Source of the DNA: Bacteroidales bacterium
Lineage (GTDB): Bacteria; Bacteroidota; Bacteroidia; Bacteroidales; UBA932
Reading direction: 5' to 3'
Assembly: GCA_017614795.1 (NCBI GenBank)
Contig: JAGABD010000036.1
Span: 1 to 41,373, forward strand
DNA length: 41,373 nucleotides
The notes below the pieces were generated by a model. It had not been told where the DNA came from. It ran no database searches and worked only from the letters and a program-made list of their open reading frames with translations. The position numbers and the translations under genes are program-made. Of this stretch, positions 32,499 through 41,031 are shown piece by piece; the first letter of the stretch is position 1; every line of letters begins with the position of its first letter.

Positions 32499-34154
32499 TT
32501 ATTTCTCTCCGAGAAGGCTTCGGGCGTTCGCCACGGCCTCGGGAGTTATGCTCGCGCCGGAAAGAAGACGCGCGATTTCCTGCACCCTTTCCTCGCCCCC
32601 GATGCGCCTGATGCCCGAAACGGCCTTGTCGCCGTCGTCGCTCTTGCTCACCACGAAATGGGCGTTGCCCTTGGCCGCGACCTGGGGCAGATGGGTTATT
32701 GCGATGACCTGCATATCCTCCCCCATCCTGCAGATGGTGGCGCCCATCCTGTCGGCTGCGCTGCCGGACACGCCGGTGTCGATTTCGTCGAATATCATCG
32801 TAGGCATGCCGGTAAAACGCGCCAGCATCGCCTTGAGACTCAGCATAATGCGGGAGACTTCGCCGCCGGAGGCGCATTTCGCGAGGTCAACTGGGTTCGC
32901 TCCGGTAGCCGAGAACGCGAACCAGACGCTGTCGGAGCCGTTCGCCCCGGGTTCCGCAGGCTCGATGTTCACCGAGAACACGGCCCTGTCGAGTTCCAGG
33001 AAACGGAGGGTGGAGAGTATGTCGTTTGCGAAAGCCGGAGCCGCGTCCTTCCGTGCTTTGCCTATTTCCGCGCAGAGGGCCCTGTGGGCTTCTTCCGCTT
33101 TAGTGCGGCGGGCGGCGAGTTCATCGAGCTTCTCCTGAAGCGCTCCGCCGTCGAACAGCGCCTGTCCGAAAGCGTCCCTCTTCTCTATGAGTTCCTCGAC
33201 GCTGGCGCAGCGATGCTTCTGCATCAGGCTGTACAACAGCGAGATACGGCCTTCGACTTCGTTCAGGCGATCCTCCGACAGATTGACTTTCGCATCCGCC
33301 TGCTCGATGCTCTCGCGGATGTCTTCAAGTTCGATGCGGGCGGAACGTATGCGCTCGGCAAGCCCGTCCATCCCGGGAACGAAAGCAGCAGCCTTCTCGA
33401 GCTGGCGCGTCGCTTCCTTGAGCGAAACGTCTATGGAAGGCATCTCGTCCGGGGCGAAAGCGTTTTGGGCGGCGGCGAACGCCTCCTTGATGGCTTCCGC
33501 GTGGGCAAGCTGCTTCTGCTCGGCCTCCAGTTCCTCGAGTTCGCCGGGAACAAGGTTCGCCTGCGCAAGCTGCTCGTACTGGGCCGTATTGTAGTCGGCT
33601 TCTCCCTGGAGGCTGTCGATACGCTCCTTCAGGCGGGATATTTCCGCCTTTAGGGAAAGGATCTCCTTCCACAGTCCTGCGCATTCACGCACTTTTCCGG
33701 AGATGCCGGCGAAATGGTCGAGCACCGAAAGCTGGAAAGCGCGGTCGCGAAGCAGGCGCGTCTGGTCCTGGGAATGGATGTCAACCAGGCGCTCGGCGAG
33801 ATCCGAGAGCACGGCGGCCTGCACGGGACAGTCGTTGACGAAGGAACGGGAACGTCCCGAGGCGGGAATCACCCGCCTGATTATCAGCCCGTCCGCATCC
33901 CATTCGGCACCCGCTTCCTCGAGCAGGTCCTTCAGGTCTTCGGGGCTGTCGAATTCGCCCTCCACCACGCAGGAAGACGCCCCCGCGGAAACCGCGTCGG
34001 CATCGGCCTTTGCGCCGAGAAGCAGGCCAAGCGCCCCGAGCAGGATGCTTTTCCCCGCTCCGGTGCGGCCCGTAATAATGCTGAGACCCTCCGGAAAATC
34101 GATATCCAGAGAGTCTATCAGCACATAATTCTCGATATGGAGGCTGCGAAGCAC
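32499..34154 (-). CDS. recN: DNA repair protein RecN
   Basis: SMC-like ATPase that acts in double-strand-break repair. The 551-aa length is normal. It has Walker A GRTGAGKS (29-36), a long central coiled-coil with a hinge (about 150-370), the ABC signature CASGGEVSRIML (about 425-436) and Walker B TMIFDEIDTGVSG (about 447-459). It lies 7 nt after rpoZ, last in the eight-gene minus-strand run. No SOS-box-like element is evident upstream, so it may be expressed constitutively with rpoZ and bamD. Confidence 0.97.
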   Translation of the reverse strand: MLRSLHIENYVLIDSLDIDFPEGLSIITGRTGAGKSILLGALGLLLGAKADADAVSAGASSCVVEGEFDSPEDLKDLLEEAGAEWDADGLIIRRVIPASGRSRSFVNDCPVQAAVLSDLAERLVDIHSQDQTRLLRDRAFQLSVLDHFAGISGKVRECAGLWKEILSLKAEISRLKERIDSLQGEADYNTAQYEQLAQANLVPGELEELEAEQKQLAHAEAIKEAFAAAQNAFAPDEMPSIDVSLKEATRQLEKAAAFVPGMDGLAERIRSARIELEDIRESIEQADAKVNLSEDRLNEVEGRISLLYSLMQKHRCASVEELIEKRDAFGQALFDGGALQEKLDELAARRTKAEEAHRALCAEIGKARKDAAPAFANDILSTLRFLELDRAVFSVNIEPAEPGANGSDSVWFAFSATGANPVDLAKCASGGEVSRIMLSLKAMLARFTGMPTMIFDEIDTGVSGSAADRMGATICRMGEDMQVIAITHLPQVAAKGNAHFVVSKSDDGDKAVSGIRRIGGEERVQEIARLLSGASITPEAVANARSLLGEK

Positions 34155-34161
34155 GGCGAAG

Positions 34162-34485
34162 CTACTTTAAGATGTCTTCGCTGTTCGCCTTCTTGTAGTA
34201 AAGTTCCCCTTCTTCGAATTCCGCAATCGCCACGAGGTCCGGCTTGGGCTGGCGCTCGTAGTACTTGGAGATCTCTATCTGCTCCTTGTTCTCGAAAACC
34301 TCTTCCTTGGTATCGCGTTCGCCGCGGAAGTCCTCGAGCTTCTTCGCAAGTTCCTTCTTTTCTTCCAGAGCTATCTGGTTCGCCCTCTTGGAGAGGATCA
34401 CCACGGTCTCGTAGATATTGCCCGTGGGTTCGGAGAGATGCTTCACATCCCTCGTAATGGTGTTGGTAGGTATTTTCTTTTCCAT
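34162..34485 (-). CDS. rpoZ: RNA polymerase omega/Rpb6-family subunit (Bacteroidetes type)
   Basis: A 107-aa cytoplasmic protein matching the Bacteroidetes RpoZ/Rpb6-like family. It starts MEKKIPTNTITRDVKHLSE, followed by TGNIYETVVILSKRANQIA, the conserved omega helix that binds the beta' subunit. A charged region follows, and the end is YYERQPKPDLVAIAEFEEG. It helps assemble RNA polymerase. It lies 33 nt after bamD and 7 nt before recN. A near-consensus AAAATTTG (minus, 34527-34520) at the bamD stop might give rpoZ an extra promoter. Confidence 0.88.
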   Translation of the reverse strand: MEKKIPTNTITRDVKHLSEPTGNIYETVVILSKRANQIALEEKKELAKKLEDFRGERDTKEEVFENKEQIEISKYYERQPKPDLVAIAEFEEGELYYKKANSEDILK

Positions 34486-34509
34486 ACTTATTTTACTTGA
34501 CAGGGGTTC

Positions 34510-34536
34510 GCGAAAGTTTCAAATTTTTTCTTTCGC
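34510..34536. repeat. Inverted repeat spanning the bamD stop codon
   Basis: GCGAAAG (34510-34516) and CTTTCGC (34530-34536) are perfect 7-nt complements around a 13-nt A/T-only-but-one loop. The structure surrounds the bamD stop and the AAAATTTG promoter-like sequence before rpoZ. It could be an RNA processing or partial termination hairpin, or a protein site. Confidence 0.35.
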
Positions 34537-35313
34537 CTTTTTGTACAGGCGCTCCAGTTCCTTGCGCTTCGGGGAATCGGGGTACTCGCCGATGAAATTG
34601 AAGTAGTCGTCGACGAAGAGCATATAGCGCTCCTTCTGCTTGGAAGGGATGCTCATATCGGCGTATTTGTACGACGCCATCGCCGTATAATAGAGGATCT
34701 CCTCGCGGTGCATATTGTCGGAGTTGTCCTTCAGCACGTTCTTGAGGGCCACGCGGGCGGCCTTGTAATCCTCCATCTTATAATATATGTAGGCGTTCTG
34801 GTAGGCCTTCGTGTCGAGCCTTTCCCTCAGTTCGAGAAGGATGCGGTCGCATACGTCGCGGTGCACCGTCTCCGGATACGCCATCTTGTACTCGTTTATT
34901 GCCACTATGGCCGAATAGGTCGGCGACTGGTCGAGTTCGTAGCGCAGCGTTGCCCTGTAGAGGCAGTCGATGCGCAGGAAGCTCGCCTCCTCGGTGAAGC
35001 TGCTGCGGGGGAACTTCGCCACGAAGTTCTTGAAGTTCGTCTCCGCCGTGTAGTAATCCTTGTAGCGGTAATTGCTCATTCCCCAGTAGAACTGCACGGT
35101 ATCGTCGCGCATCGTTCCCGTGGAGATGACGGAAAGCGACTCGAAGAGGTCCGCGGACTTCTTGAACTTGCCCTTGTTGAAGTATTCGAACGCCGCCTTG
35201 TATTTCGCCTCGGAGTCGTTGCCTTCCAGGAGCTTCTCGTACTGCGACTTGCAGCCGGAGAGCATCAGGCAGGCGCCGATGCCGAAAGCGAGGAGTATTT
35301 TAGCTGTTCTCAT
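34519..35313 (-). CDS. bamD: Outer-membrane assembly lipoprotein BamD
   Basis: Periplasmic TPR lipoprotein of the BAM complex. The 264-aa protein has a lipoprotein signal with lipobox LSGC (Cys21) and tetratricopeptide helices through most of its length (YKAAFEYFNKGKFKKSADLF; SNYRYKDYYTAETNFKNFV; MEDYKAARVALKNVL). It ends with PDSPKRKELERLYKKAKEK. It works with BamA, which is encoded in a different operon of this window. Its start overlaps the trxB stop (ATGA, 35310-35313). Confidence 0.93.
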   Translation of the reverse strand: MRTAKILLAFGIGACLMLSGCKSQYEKLLEGNDSEAKYKAAFEYFNKGKFKKSADLFESLSVISTGTMRDDTVQFYWGMSNYRYKDYYTAETNFKNFVAKFPRSSFTEEASFLRIDCLYRATLRYELDQSPTYSAIVAINEYKMAYPETVHRDVCDRILLELRERLDTKAYQNAYIYYKMEDYKAARVALKNVLKDNSDNMHREEILYYTAMASYKYADMSIPSKQKERYMLFVDDYFNFIGEYPDSPKRKELERLYKKAKEKI

Positions 35314-36233
35314 TCCGATTTCAAAAATTTTTCTGCGTCGATGGCGGCCCTGCAGCCCGAAGCCGCGGCCGTGATGGCCTGACGGTAACGCGGGTCCTGC
35401 ACGTCCCCTGCCGCGAACACGCCTTTCACGTTGGTGTGCGAACTCGCGCCGGAGGTGACGATATAGCCGTTCTCATCCACATCAACCCACTGCTTGAACA
35501 GGTCGGAATTGGGGTGATGGCCTATCGCCAGGAAGAAGCCGTCCACTGCTATATCAAAAACCTCGCCATCCTTGCGCACGAGCCTCACGCCCGTCACTCC
35601 GCTCTCGTCGCCGAGCACTTCCTGCGTGTTGCAGTTCCACAGGACCTCGATCTTGGGATTCTCCAGCACACGGCGCTGCATAGCCTCGGATGCGCGGAAA
35701 ACGTCGCGGCGCACGATCATATAGACCTTCGCTGCCAGGCCGGAAAGATAGGTCGCCTCTTCGCAGGCAGTGTCTCCCCCGCCGACCACGGCCACGGTCT
35801 TCTTGCGATAGAAGAATCCGTCGCAGGTGGCGCAGGCGCTCACGCCCATTCCGCGGAATTTGCGCTCGGAAGGAAGGCCGAGATACTTCGCAGTCGCTCC
35901 GGTCGCGATGATCAGAGCCTCCGCGGAGAGTTCTTCGCCGCCGTCTAGCTTGAGTTTGAAGGGCCTCTCCGAGAGGTCCGCTTCAGTCACGATGCCCTTG
36001 CGGATGTCCGCCCCCATAGCGAGAGCCTGCTCGCGCATCGCCCCCGTGAGGGTATAGGGATCGACCGGCTTGGGGAAACCGGGGAAATTCTCGATGAGGG
36101 TGGTCGTGGTAAGCTGTCCGCCGGGTTCCGGTCCTTCATAGAGCACCGGAGCCAGTCCCGCGCGGGAAGCGTAGATTGCGGCGGTATAACCTGCGGGGCC
36201 TCCGCCGATGATGAGGCATTTTATATTCTCCAT
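35310..36233 (-). CDS. trxB: Thioredoxin-disulfide reductase
   Basis: FAD flavoenzyme that reduces thioredoxin with NADPH in the cytoplasm. The 307-aa protein has the FAD motif GGGPAG (10-15), the redox-active CATC at 134-137 (ACATCDGFFYR), the NADPH-binding VAVVGGGDTACEEA and the C-terminal GVFAAGDVQDPRYRQ. All catalytic features are intact. It is placed 4 nt after the GDPD gene and overlaps bamD by 4 nt. Confidence 0.97.
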   Translation of the reverse strand: MENIKCLIIGGGPAGYTAAIYASRAGLAPVLYEGPEPGGQLTTTTLIENFPGFPKPVDPYTLTGAMREQALAMGADIRKGIVTEADLSERPFKLKLDGGEELSAEALIIATGATAKYLGLPSERKFRGMGVSACATCDGFFYRKKTVAVVGGGDTACEEATYLSGLAAKVYMIVRRDVFRASEAMQRRVLENPKIEVLWNCNTQEVLGDESGVTGVRLVRKDGEVFDIAVDGFFLAIGHHPNSDLFKQWVDVDENGYIVTSGASSHTNVKGVFAAGDVQDPRYRQAITAAASGCRAAIDAEKFLKSE

Positions 36234-36237
36234 AAAA

Positions 36238-37206
36238 CTAATACTTCAAAGTGTGGCGTCCCTTCTTTTCCAGCCAGGGGATGAGCAGGGCGGGACGGTC
36301 GGTCTGGATCATCGACACGCCCGCGTCGAGGTACTGCTGGTAGACCGTTCCGGGGTCTTTCTCGCGGAAGGCGGCATCGTCGTCGTTGCCGTCGCCACCG
36401 CAGAGGTTGGCCCAAATGGTGTTGACCCATATCTTGGAGCCCTGGCGGAGAATCCTGTCGCTCGCTTCGGCGAAAGCTCCGTCTCCGCTGTCGTGCCAGC
36501 ACACCTCATATGCGAGAGGAACGACTCCCTGCTCGAGGTAGGAATTGAGAAGAGCCTTTCCCGAAGGCCTCTGGATGTCCACTATGGGCATATACATCAT
36601 ATTGTGCGGATGCGCCGCCTCGTGGGCCGCCACGACCTCTATGGGCCTCTTGCTCTTTATGAGAAGCTGGTCGGTTACTCCGAGTTCCTCGCTGATGGCC
36701 AGCACCTGGTCGTAGAATTCGTAACCCTGGTCCACGTTCACGCAGATGCGGTCCTTGCAGCAGAGAAGGGCTTCGCGCAGCGTCGGCATATGAAGGGTGT
36801 CGATGGTGACGCCGTGCGCCCTCTTGAGCCTGAGTTCCCTTATTTCAGCGTAAGTCAGGTCGCAGATTTTGGGGCTCTTGCCCGGCTGGTCCTTGAAAAC
36901 CTTGTCGAAGTTGGTGCAGCGGCGCACGTCTCCGTCGTGGGAGAGCACCAGCACCGAGTCGGCGGTCATCTTGAGGTCGAGCTCCATCATATCGGCGCCC
37001 ATCCTGATGATGCTTTCGATGGCCGGGATGGAATTCTCGGGGCAGTTGCGCCAGTCGCCGCGATGGCAGATGACCACCACATATTTGGAGTGGGGGTCGT
37101 GTATCTGGGCCGCTATGGCCTCTGCACGGTTGGCGTACTTCCCTCCTCCGCAGCACGAAGGCGCCAGGAAGAGAGCCGCAAGGGTTATCAGAATCAGTCT
37201 TTTCAT
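36238..37206 (-). CDS. Glycerophosphodiester phosphodiesterase-family lipoprotein
   Basis: A 322-aa exported protein of the GDPD family, which hydrolyses glycerophosphodiesters to glycerol 3-phosphate and an alcohol. Family residues are present: HRG at 48-50, PENS at 56-59, ELD (75-77), and the second catalytic His90 in VLSHDGD, with the C-terminal SMIQTDRPALLIPWL. The signal ends in LAPSCC, a loose lipobox, so it may be a lipoprotein (Cys18). I chose the ATG at 37204-37206; the upstream extension to 37254 overlaps rpoN. Its residue spacing is that of extracellular GlpQ/UgpQ-like enzymes. Situated between rpoN and trxB with gaps of 10 and 4 nt. Confidence 0.9.
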   Translation of the reverse strand: MKRLILITLAALFLAPSCCGGGKYANRAEAIAAQIHDPHSKYVVVICHRGDWRNCPENSIPAIESIIRMGADMMELDLKMTADSVLVLSHDGDVRRCTNFDKVFKDQPGKSPKICDLTYAEIRELRLKRAHGVTIDTLHMPTLREALLCCKDRICVNVDQGYEFYDQVLAISEELGVTDQLLIKSKRPIEVVAAHEAAHPHNMMYMPIVDIQRPSGKALLNSYLEQGVVPLAYEVCWHDSGDGAFAEASDRILRQGSKIWVNTIWANLCGGDGNDDDAAFREKDPGTVYQQYLDAGVSMIQTDRPALLIPWLEKKGRHTLKY

Positions 37207-37216
37207 ATGCTTGGTC

Positions 37217-38626
37217 TTAAATGTCTTTTCTCCAGCTGGCGTGAGGTATGCCAAGCTGATTGCGGTATTTCGCTATCGTGCGGCGGGCCACCTTGTAGCC
37301 GCGCTTGTTCATCTCCACGACAAGCTGCTCGTCGGTGAGAGGCTTGCGCTTGTCCTCCTCGTCGACGCACTCCTGAAGAGCCTTCTTGAGCTCGCGCGTG
37401 GAGACCGAATCGCCCTCGCTGTTCTCCATTCCTTCGGAGAAGAAATATTTGAGCGGCTTGATGCCGAAATGGGTTTCGATGTATTTGCTGTTGACCACTC
37501 GGGAGATGGTGCTTATGTCGAAGTTGGTGATTGCGGCGATGTCCTTGAGAACCATCGGCTTGAGATTGCTCTCGTCGCCGTCCACGAAATAGTCGTGCTG
37601 GTAGTCGAGGATCGCCTGCATAGTCTTCTGCAAAGTGTTCTGGCGCTGCTTCAGGGCTTCGATGAACCACTTCGCGGAGTCCAGTTTCTGCTTTACGAAC
37701 GCCACCGCCTCCTTCTGGGCGCGGTCGTCGGAATTCTTGGCGGCCTCCATCATTTCCGCGTATTTTCTGTTCACCCGGAGTTCGGGGATGTTGAAGCGGG
37801 GCATCGTGAAAGAAATGTCGTCGCCGTCCTGTTGCAGGATGAAGTCCGGCACTATCTGCTGGGCCTGGTCGGCATAGGAATCGTCTATCTGGCCACCCGG
37901 CTTGGGATTCAGCTTGCCGATGCAGATCATTGCGTCCTTCATCTCCTTTTCGCTCAGGGAAAGCCTGGCCATTACCCTGCCTATATGCCTGTTGGAGAAC
38001 TCTTCGAACTGGTCTTCCAGAATCCGCGTCGCATTTACTACGACCGGTGTCTGCTCTTTCGCCCGGAGCTGTATGAGAAGGCATTCGCGCAAATCCCTGG
38101 CGCCTACTCCCGCCGGTTCGAATCCCTGTATGATATGGAGCACATCCTCCACCTCCTCTTCACTGGCCTGGATTCCGAAACGGAAGGCAAGGTCGTCCAC
38201 CAGATTGCTTATGCTTCTGCGCAGATAGCCGGCGCCGTCGAGGCTGCCTATGAGGAACTCTCCTATTTTTTGTTTGCGTTCGTCAAGGTTTCTGAACCCG
38301 AGCTGGTCCGTAAGGCTGTCGGAGAAACTTTCCCTGACCGAGAAGGTATTGTACTCCGGTTTGGGGTCCTTTCCCCAGTTGCTCACCCTGGTCTTGTAGG
38401 AAGGGATGTAATCGTCCTCCGACAACTCGTCGAGGGAAACGTCGCGGGCATCTTCGTCGCGGGCGGAGTCCGGGTCGGGGGTGTCGTCCAGCGCAGGATT
38501 CTCCTCCAACTCCGTGCGGACACGCTGCTCCAGTTCCTGCACCGGCAGTTCCATCAGCTTGATAGTCTGGATCTGCAGGGGGGAAAGGCGCTGCTGTTGC
38601 TTGAGTGTGAGTTCCTGGCGCTGCAT
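37217..38626 (-). CDS. rpoN: RNA polymerase sigma-54 factor
   Basis: Alternative sigma factor that needs an AAA+ activator and reads -24/-12 promoters. The 469-aa protein has region I, rich in Gln and Leu (QRQELTLKQQQRLSPLQIQT, then IKLMELPVQELEQRVRTELE), an acidic linker (about 45-75), the core-binding domain, a helix-turn-helix (FDISTISRVVNSKYI) and the RpoN box ARRTIAKYRN at 447-456. It is complete. No activator (enhancer-binding protein) gene and no adjacent HPF/PTS genes, common partners in Proteobacteria, are present here. It starts 3 nt after the SPOR gene. Confidence 0.97.
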   Translation of the reverse strand: MQRQELTLKQQQRLSPLQIQTIKLMELPVQELEQRVRTELEENPALDDTPDPDSARDEDARDVSLDELSEDDYIPSYKTRVSNWGKDPKPEYNTFSVRESFSDSLTDQLGFRNLDERKQKIGEFLIGSLDGAGYLRRSISNLVDDLAFRFGIQASEEEVEDVLHIIQGFEPAGVGARDLRECLLIQLRAKEQTPVVVNATRILEDQFEEFSNRHIGRVMARLSLSEKEMKDAMICIGKLNPKPGGQIDDSYADQAQQIVPDFILQQDGDDISFTMPRFNIPELRVNRKYAEMMEAAKNSDDRAQKEAVAFVKQKLDSAKWFIEALKQRQNTLQKTMQAILDYQHDYFVDGDESNLKPMVLKDIAAITNFDISTISRVVNSKYIETHFGIKPLKYFFSEGMENSEGDSVSTRELKKALQECVDEEDKRKPLTDEQLVVEMNKRGYKVARRTIAKYRNQLGIPHASWRKDI

Positions 38627-38629
38627 TCG

Positions 38630-39193
38630 CTACTTTGAAATGGGTTTCAGGACTCTTACGGTGTCGAGTTTGAATGCGGCTACGTCATCCATCATAGGAT
38701 ACTTGAAACGCTCGCGGACTATGAACGCGGTCGGGAAGTCCTTGCGGATTTCCGACAGCGCGGCGAGGGCTTCGGACTTGTTCCTGTAATCCCCTACCGT
38801 AACCTTGAAATAGGGGCTGGTGAAACTTCTGTATGCTGGAATTTCCGGATATTTCAGCTTGAAGCGGTACAGCGCGGCGCTGGATGCTCCGCGGGCGCTC
38901 TGCGAATTGTCGAAGAAGATGCGTACGCGGAATCCGCTCTGCATCTTGCCGTCGTTCGTCCTTGTCCTCGTTTCCACGAGACTGCGGATCGCGCCGGACT
39001 GGACCACCGTAACATTGTCCGGAAGCACGGCGAAGATGTCCTTGCCCTTCAGCGAGGAGTCCACCTGGGCCACCGGAATGAAGATGACCGAGTCGGCATA
39101 TTCGTATCCGGCCGGAGGAAGCTGTGCCTCCGTACGGGGCGGGAGCAGCGCGGTGGCCGCCGTCAATGCGATTATCAGAAAAAACTTTCTCAT
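38630..39193 (-). CDS. SPOR-like domain periplasmic protein
   Basis: A 187-aa exported protein (signal MRKFFLIIALTAATALLPPRTEA). The C-terminal half (about 85-170) reads as a SPOR fold: SGFRVRIFFDNSQSARGASS, then YFKVTVGDYRNKSEALAALS and ending in FPTAFIVRERF. The phrase V-G-D-Y-R-N-K-x-E-A is the usual SPOR core. SPOR domains bind denuded peptidoglycan at division sites. Its start overlaps the stop of the LEA14-like gene by 4 nt. Function beyond wall binding is unknown. Confidence 0.75.
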   Translation of the reverse strand: MRKFFLIIALTAATALLPPRTEAQLPPAGYEYADSVIFIPVAQVDSSLKGKDIFAVLPDNVTVVQSGAIRSLVETRTRTNDGKMQSGFRVRIFFDNSQSARGASSAALYRFKLKYPEIPAYRSFTSPYFKVTVGDYRNKSEALAALSEIRKDFPTAFIVRERFKYPMMDDVAAFKLDTVRVLKPISK

Positions 39194-39660
39194 AGCTTGT
39201 CGATAAACTTGCTCAGGGGCACGTCCTTATAGTTGATGTCCTTGCCGATGTTGCGCGCTACCGTGGCGCGGCCGGTGACGTCGACCTTGTAGTCGTCGGG
39301 ATTGAAGTTCCTGGCCATCAGGGCTACCTGGATGAGGCTGACATTCTTGCTGAGCTGTCCGGCCACGGGAACCTTGTACACCTTGTTGCACTTTCCGTCC
39401 ACCGCCACGTTCTCGGCATCCAGATAAAGCACCTCGACGGTATCCTTCTTCACGACCGCGTGGATGTTCTTCACGTCGAATGCGGGAGCCGGATTGTCGA
39501 TGCCGACCTTGGCTACCGCGTTGAACGCCTTCAGCCCCGAGGGAATGAACGACTCCAGGTCGCAGGACACTATCTTCACCTTCTTGTACTTGCTTGCGCA
39601 GGAACTCAGGCAGACTATCGCGGCAAGCGCCGCCATTATGAGGACTATGCTCTTTTTCAT
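39190..39660 (-). CDS. LEA14-like lipoprotein
   Basis: A 156-aa lipoprotein (signal with lipobox LSSC, Cys21). The mature part looks like a single beta-sandwich of the LEA14/water-stress type: FNAVAKVGIDNPAPAFDVKN is the typical "IxNPxxxxxxI" strand pair, and VTGRATVARNIGKDINYKD lies near the end. Function unknown; such proteins are common in Bacteroidetes envelopes. First gene of the eight-gene minus-strand run, with its own promoter in the 55-nt gap shared with miaB. Confidence 0.7.
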   Translation of the reverse strand: MKKSIVLIMAALAAIVCLSSCASKYKKVKIVSCDLESFIPSGLKAFNAVAKVGIDNPAPAFDVKNIHAVVKKDTVEVLYLDAENVAVDGKCNKVYKVPVAGQLSKNVSLIQVALMARNFNPDDYKVDVTGRATVARNIGKDINYKDVPLSKFIDKL

Positions 39661-39675
39661 ATGCGTATTATCTTA

Positions 39676-39683
39676 CAAATATA
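39676..39683 (-). promoter_or_regulatory. Promoter of the LEA14-SPOR-rpoN-...-recN run, -7 element TATATTTG
   Basis: Minus-strand exact TAnnTTTG match, 15 nt before the start at 39660. It lies 11 bp from the miaB -7 element on the other strand, so the two divergent promoters overlap. Confidence 0.65.
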
Positions 39684-39694
39684 CGAAGAATTTC

Positions 39695-39702
39695 TATCTT
39701 TG
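39695..39702 (+). promoter_or_regulatory. miaB promoter, -7 element TATCTTTG
   Basis: Exact TAnnTTTG match, 13 nt before the miaB ATG at 39716; predicted leader about 10 nt. Confidence 0.65.
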
Positions 39703-39715
39703 CATAGCAAACGCC

Positions 39716-41026
39716 ATGAAGAAACTATACATCGAGACATACGGCTGCCAGATGAACGTGAACGACACCGAAGTGGTGTTTTCCATCCTGGCGAAAGAAG
39801 GTTTCGAACGCTGTGAAGACATCGCTCAGGCAGATGTCATCTTCGCCAACACCTGTTCCATCCGCGACAACGCGGAGCAGCGCATCTGGGGTCGCCTCGA
39901 TTATTTCTCGACATTCAAGAAATCGCGCCCGGGAGTGCTTGTGGGCATCCTCGGCTGTATGGCGGAACGCCTCAAGGACAAGCTTCTGGACACCGGCAAG
40001 GTGGACATCGTGGCGGGCCCCGACGCCTACCGCAACCTCCCCGCCCTCATCGCCGAAGCGGGCTCCGGGCATCCCGGCATCGACGTCATTCTCTCCCGCG
40101 AAGAAACTTACGGCGACATCTCCCCTGTACGCATCGACCGCAACGGGGTGAGCGCCTTCATCTCCATAATGCGCGGGTGCAACAACGTTTGCTCCTATTG
40201 CGTGGTGCCCTACACCCGCGGGGCGGAGCGCAGCCGCGACTGGAGGACCATTGTGCGCGAGGCCTGCGAATGTGTGGAGAACGGGTATCGCGAGGTGACT
40301 CTTCTGGGGCAGAACGTGGATTCCTATCTGTTTGAGGATGTGAACTTTGCGAAGCTTCTCGCCCTTGTCGCGGACGTCTCGCCCAAGTTGCGCGTTCGCT
40401 TCTCCACATCCCATCCCAAGGATATCTCCGACGAAGTCATCGCCACGATGGCCTCCCGTCCCAACATCTGCCACCAGATCCATCTTCCCGTGCAGAGCGG
40501 CAACGACCGCATCCTCGAGAAGATGCGCCGGCGCTATACCAGGCAATGGTATCTCGAAAGGGTGGCGAAGATCCGCGAGGCGATGCCCGACTGCGGCATC
40601 AGCACCGACGCGATTGTGGGCTTCTGCTCCGAAACCGAGGAAGAATTCCGCGACACGCTTTCGCTTTTCCGCGAGGTGGGATTCGATTCCGCCTTCATGT
40701 TCAATTATTCCGAACGTCCCGGCACCCTCGCGGCCCGCAACTATCCCGACGACGTTCCCGCTGAGGTCAAGACGCGAAGGCTTAACGAACTCATCGAACT
40801 GCAGAACAACCTTTCCCTCGAGAGCAACCGCAGGGACGTGGGCAAGGTGTTCGAAGTGTTGGTGGAAGGCCCTTCAAAGAAGGGTGAGGGCCAGCTTTGC
40901 GGACGCAACGGGGCCGGAAAGATGTGCGTGTGGGAGGACTCCGGGCACAAGGCCTGCGACTATGTGCAGGTCCGCGTTCTGGACTGCAGTTCGGCCACGC
41001 TCCACTGTGAACTCGTAAAACAATAA
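39716..41026 (+). CDS. miaB: tRNA-2-methylthio-N6-dimethylallyladenosine synthase MiaB
   Basis: Radical-SAM methylthiotransferase that modifies i6A37 of tRNAs to ms2i6A. The 436-aa protein has the three cysteines of the auxiliary cluster (Cys11 in ETYGCQMN, Cys47 in FANTCSIR, Cys81 in GILGCMAER). The radical-SAM CxxxCxxC is at 155-162 (GCNNVCSYC), followed by VPYTRGAERSR, and a C-terminal TRAM domain binds tRNA (VFEVLVEGPSKKGEGQLCGR). I chose the ATG at 39716 (MKKLYIETYGCQ), which follows a good promoter; the frame is open upstream but that part is antisense to the LEA14-like gene. Confidence 0.96.
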   Translation: MKKLYIETYGCQMNVNDTEVVFSILAKEGFERCEDIAQADVIFANTCSIRDNAEQRIWGRLDYFSTFKKSRPGVLVGILGCMAERLKDKLLDTGKVDIVAGPDAYRNLPALIAEAGSGHPGIDVILSREETYGDISPVRIDRNGVSAFISIMRGCNNVCSYCVVPYTRGAERSRDWRTIVREACECVENGYREVTLLGQNVDSYLFEDVNFAKLLALVADVSPKLRVRFSTSHPKDISDEVIATMASRPNICHQIHLPVQSGNDRILEKMRRRYTRQWYLERVAKIREAMPDCGISTDAIVGFCSETEEEFRDTLSLFREVGFDSAFMFNYSERPGTLAARNYPDDVPAEVKTRRLNELIELQNNLSLESNRRDVGKVFEVLVEGPSKKGEGQLCGRNGAGKMCVWEDSGHKACDYVQVRVLDCSSATLHCELVKQ

Positions 41027-41031
41027 CCTAT

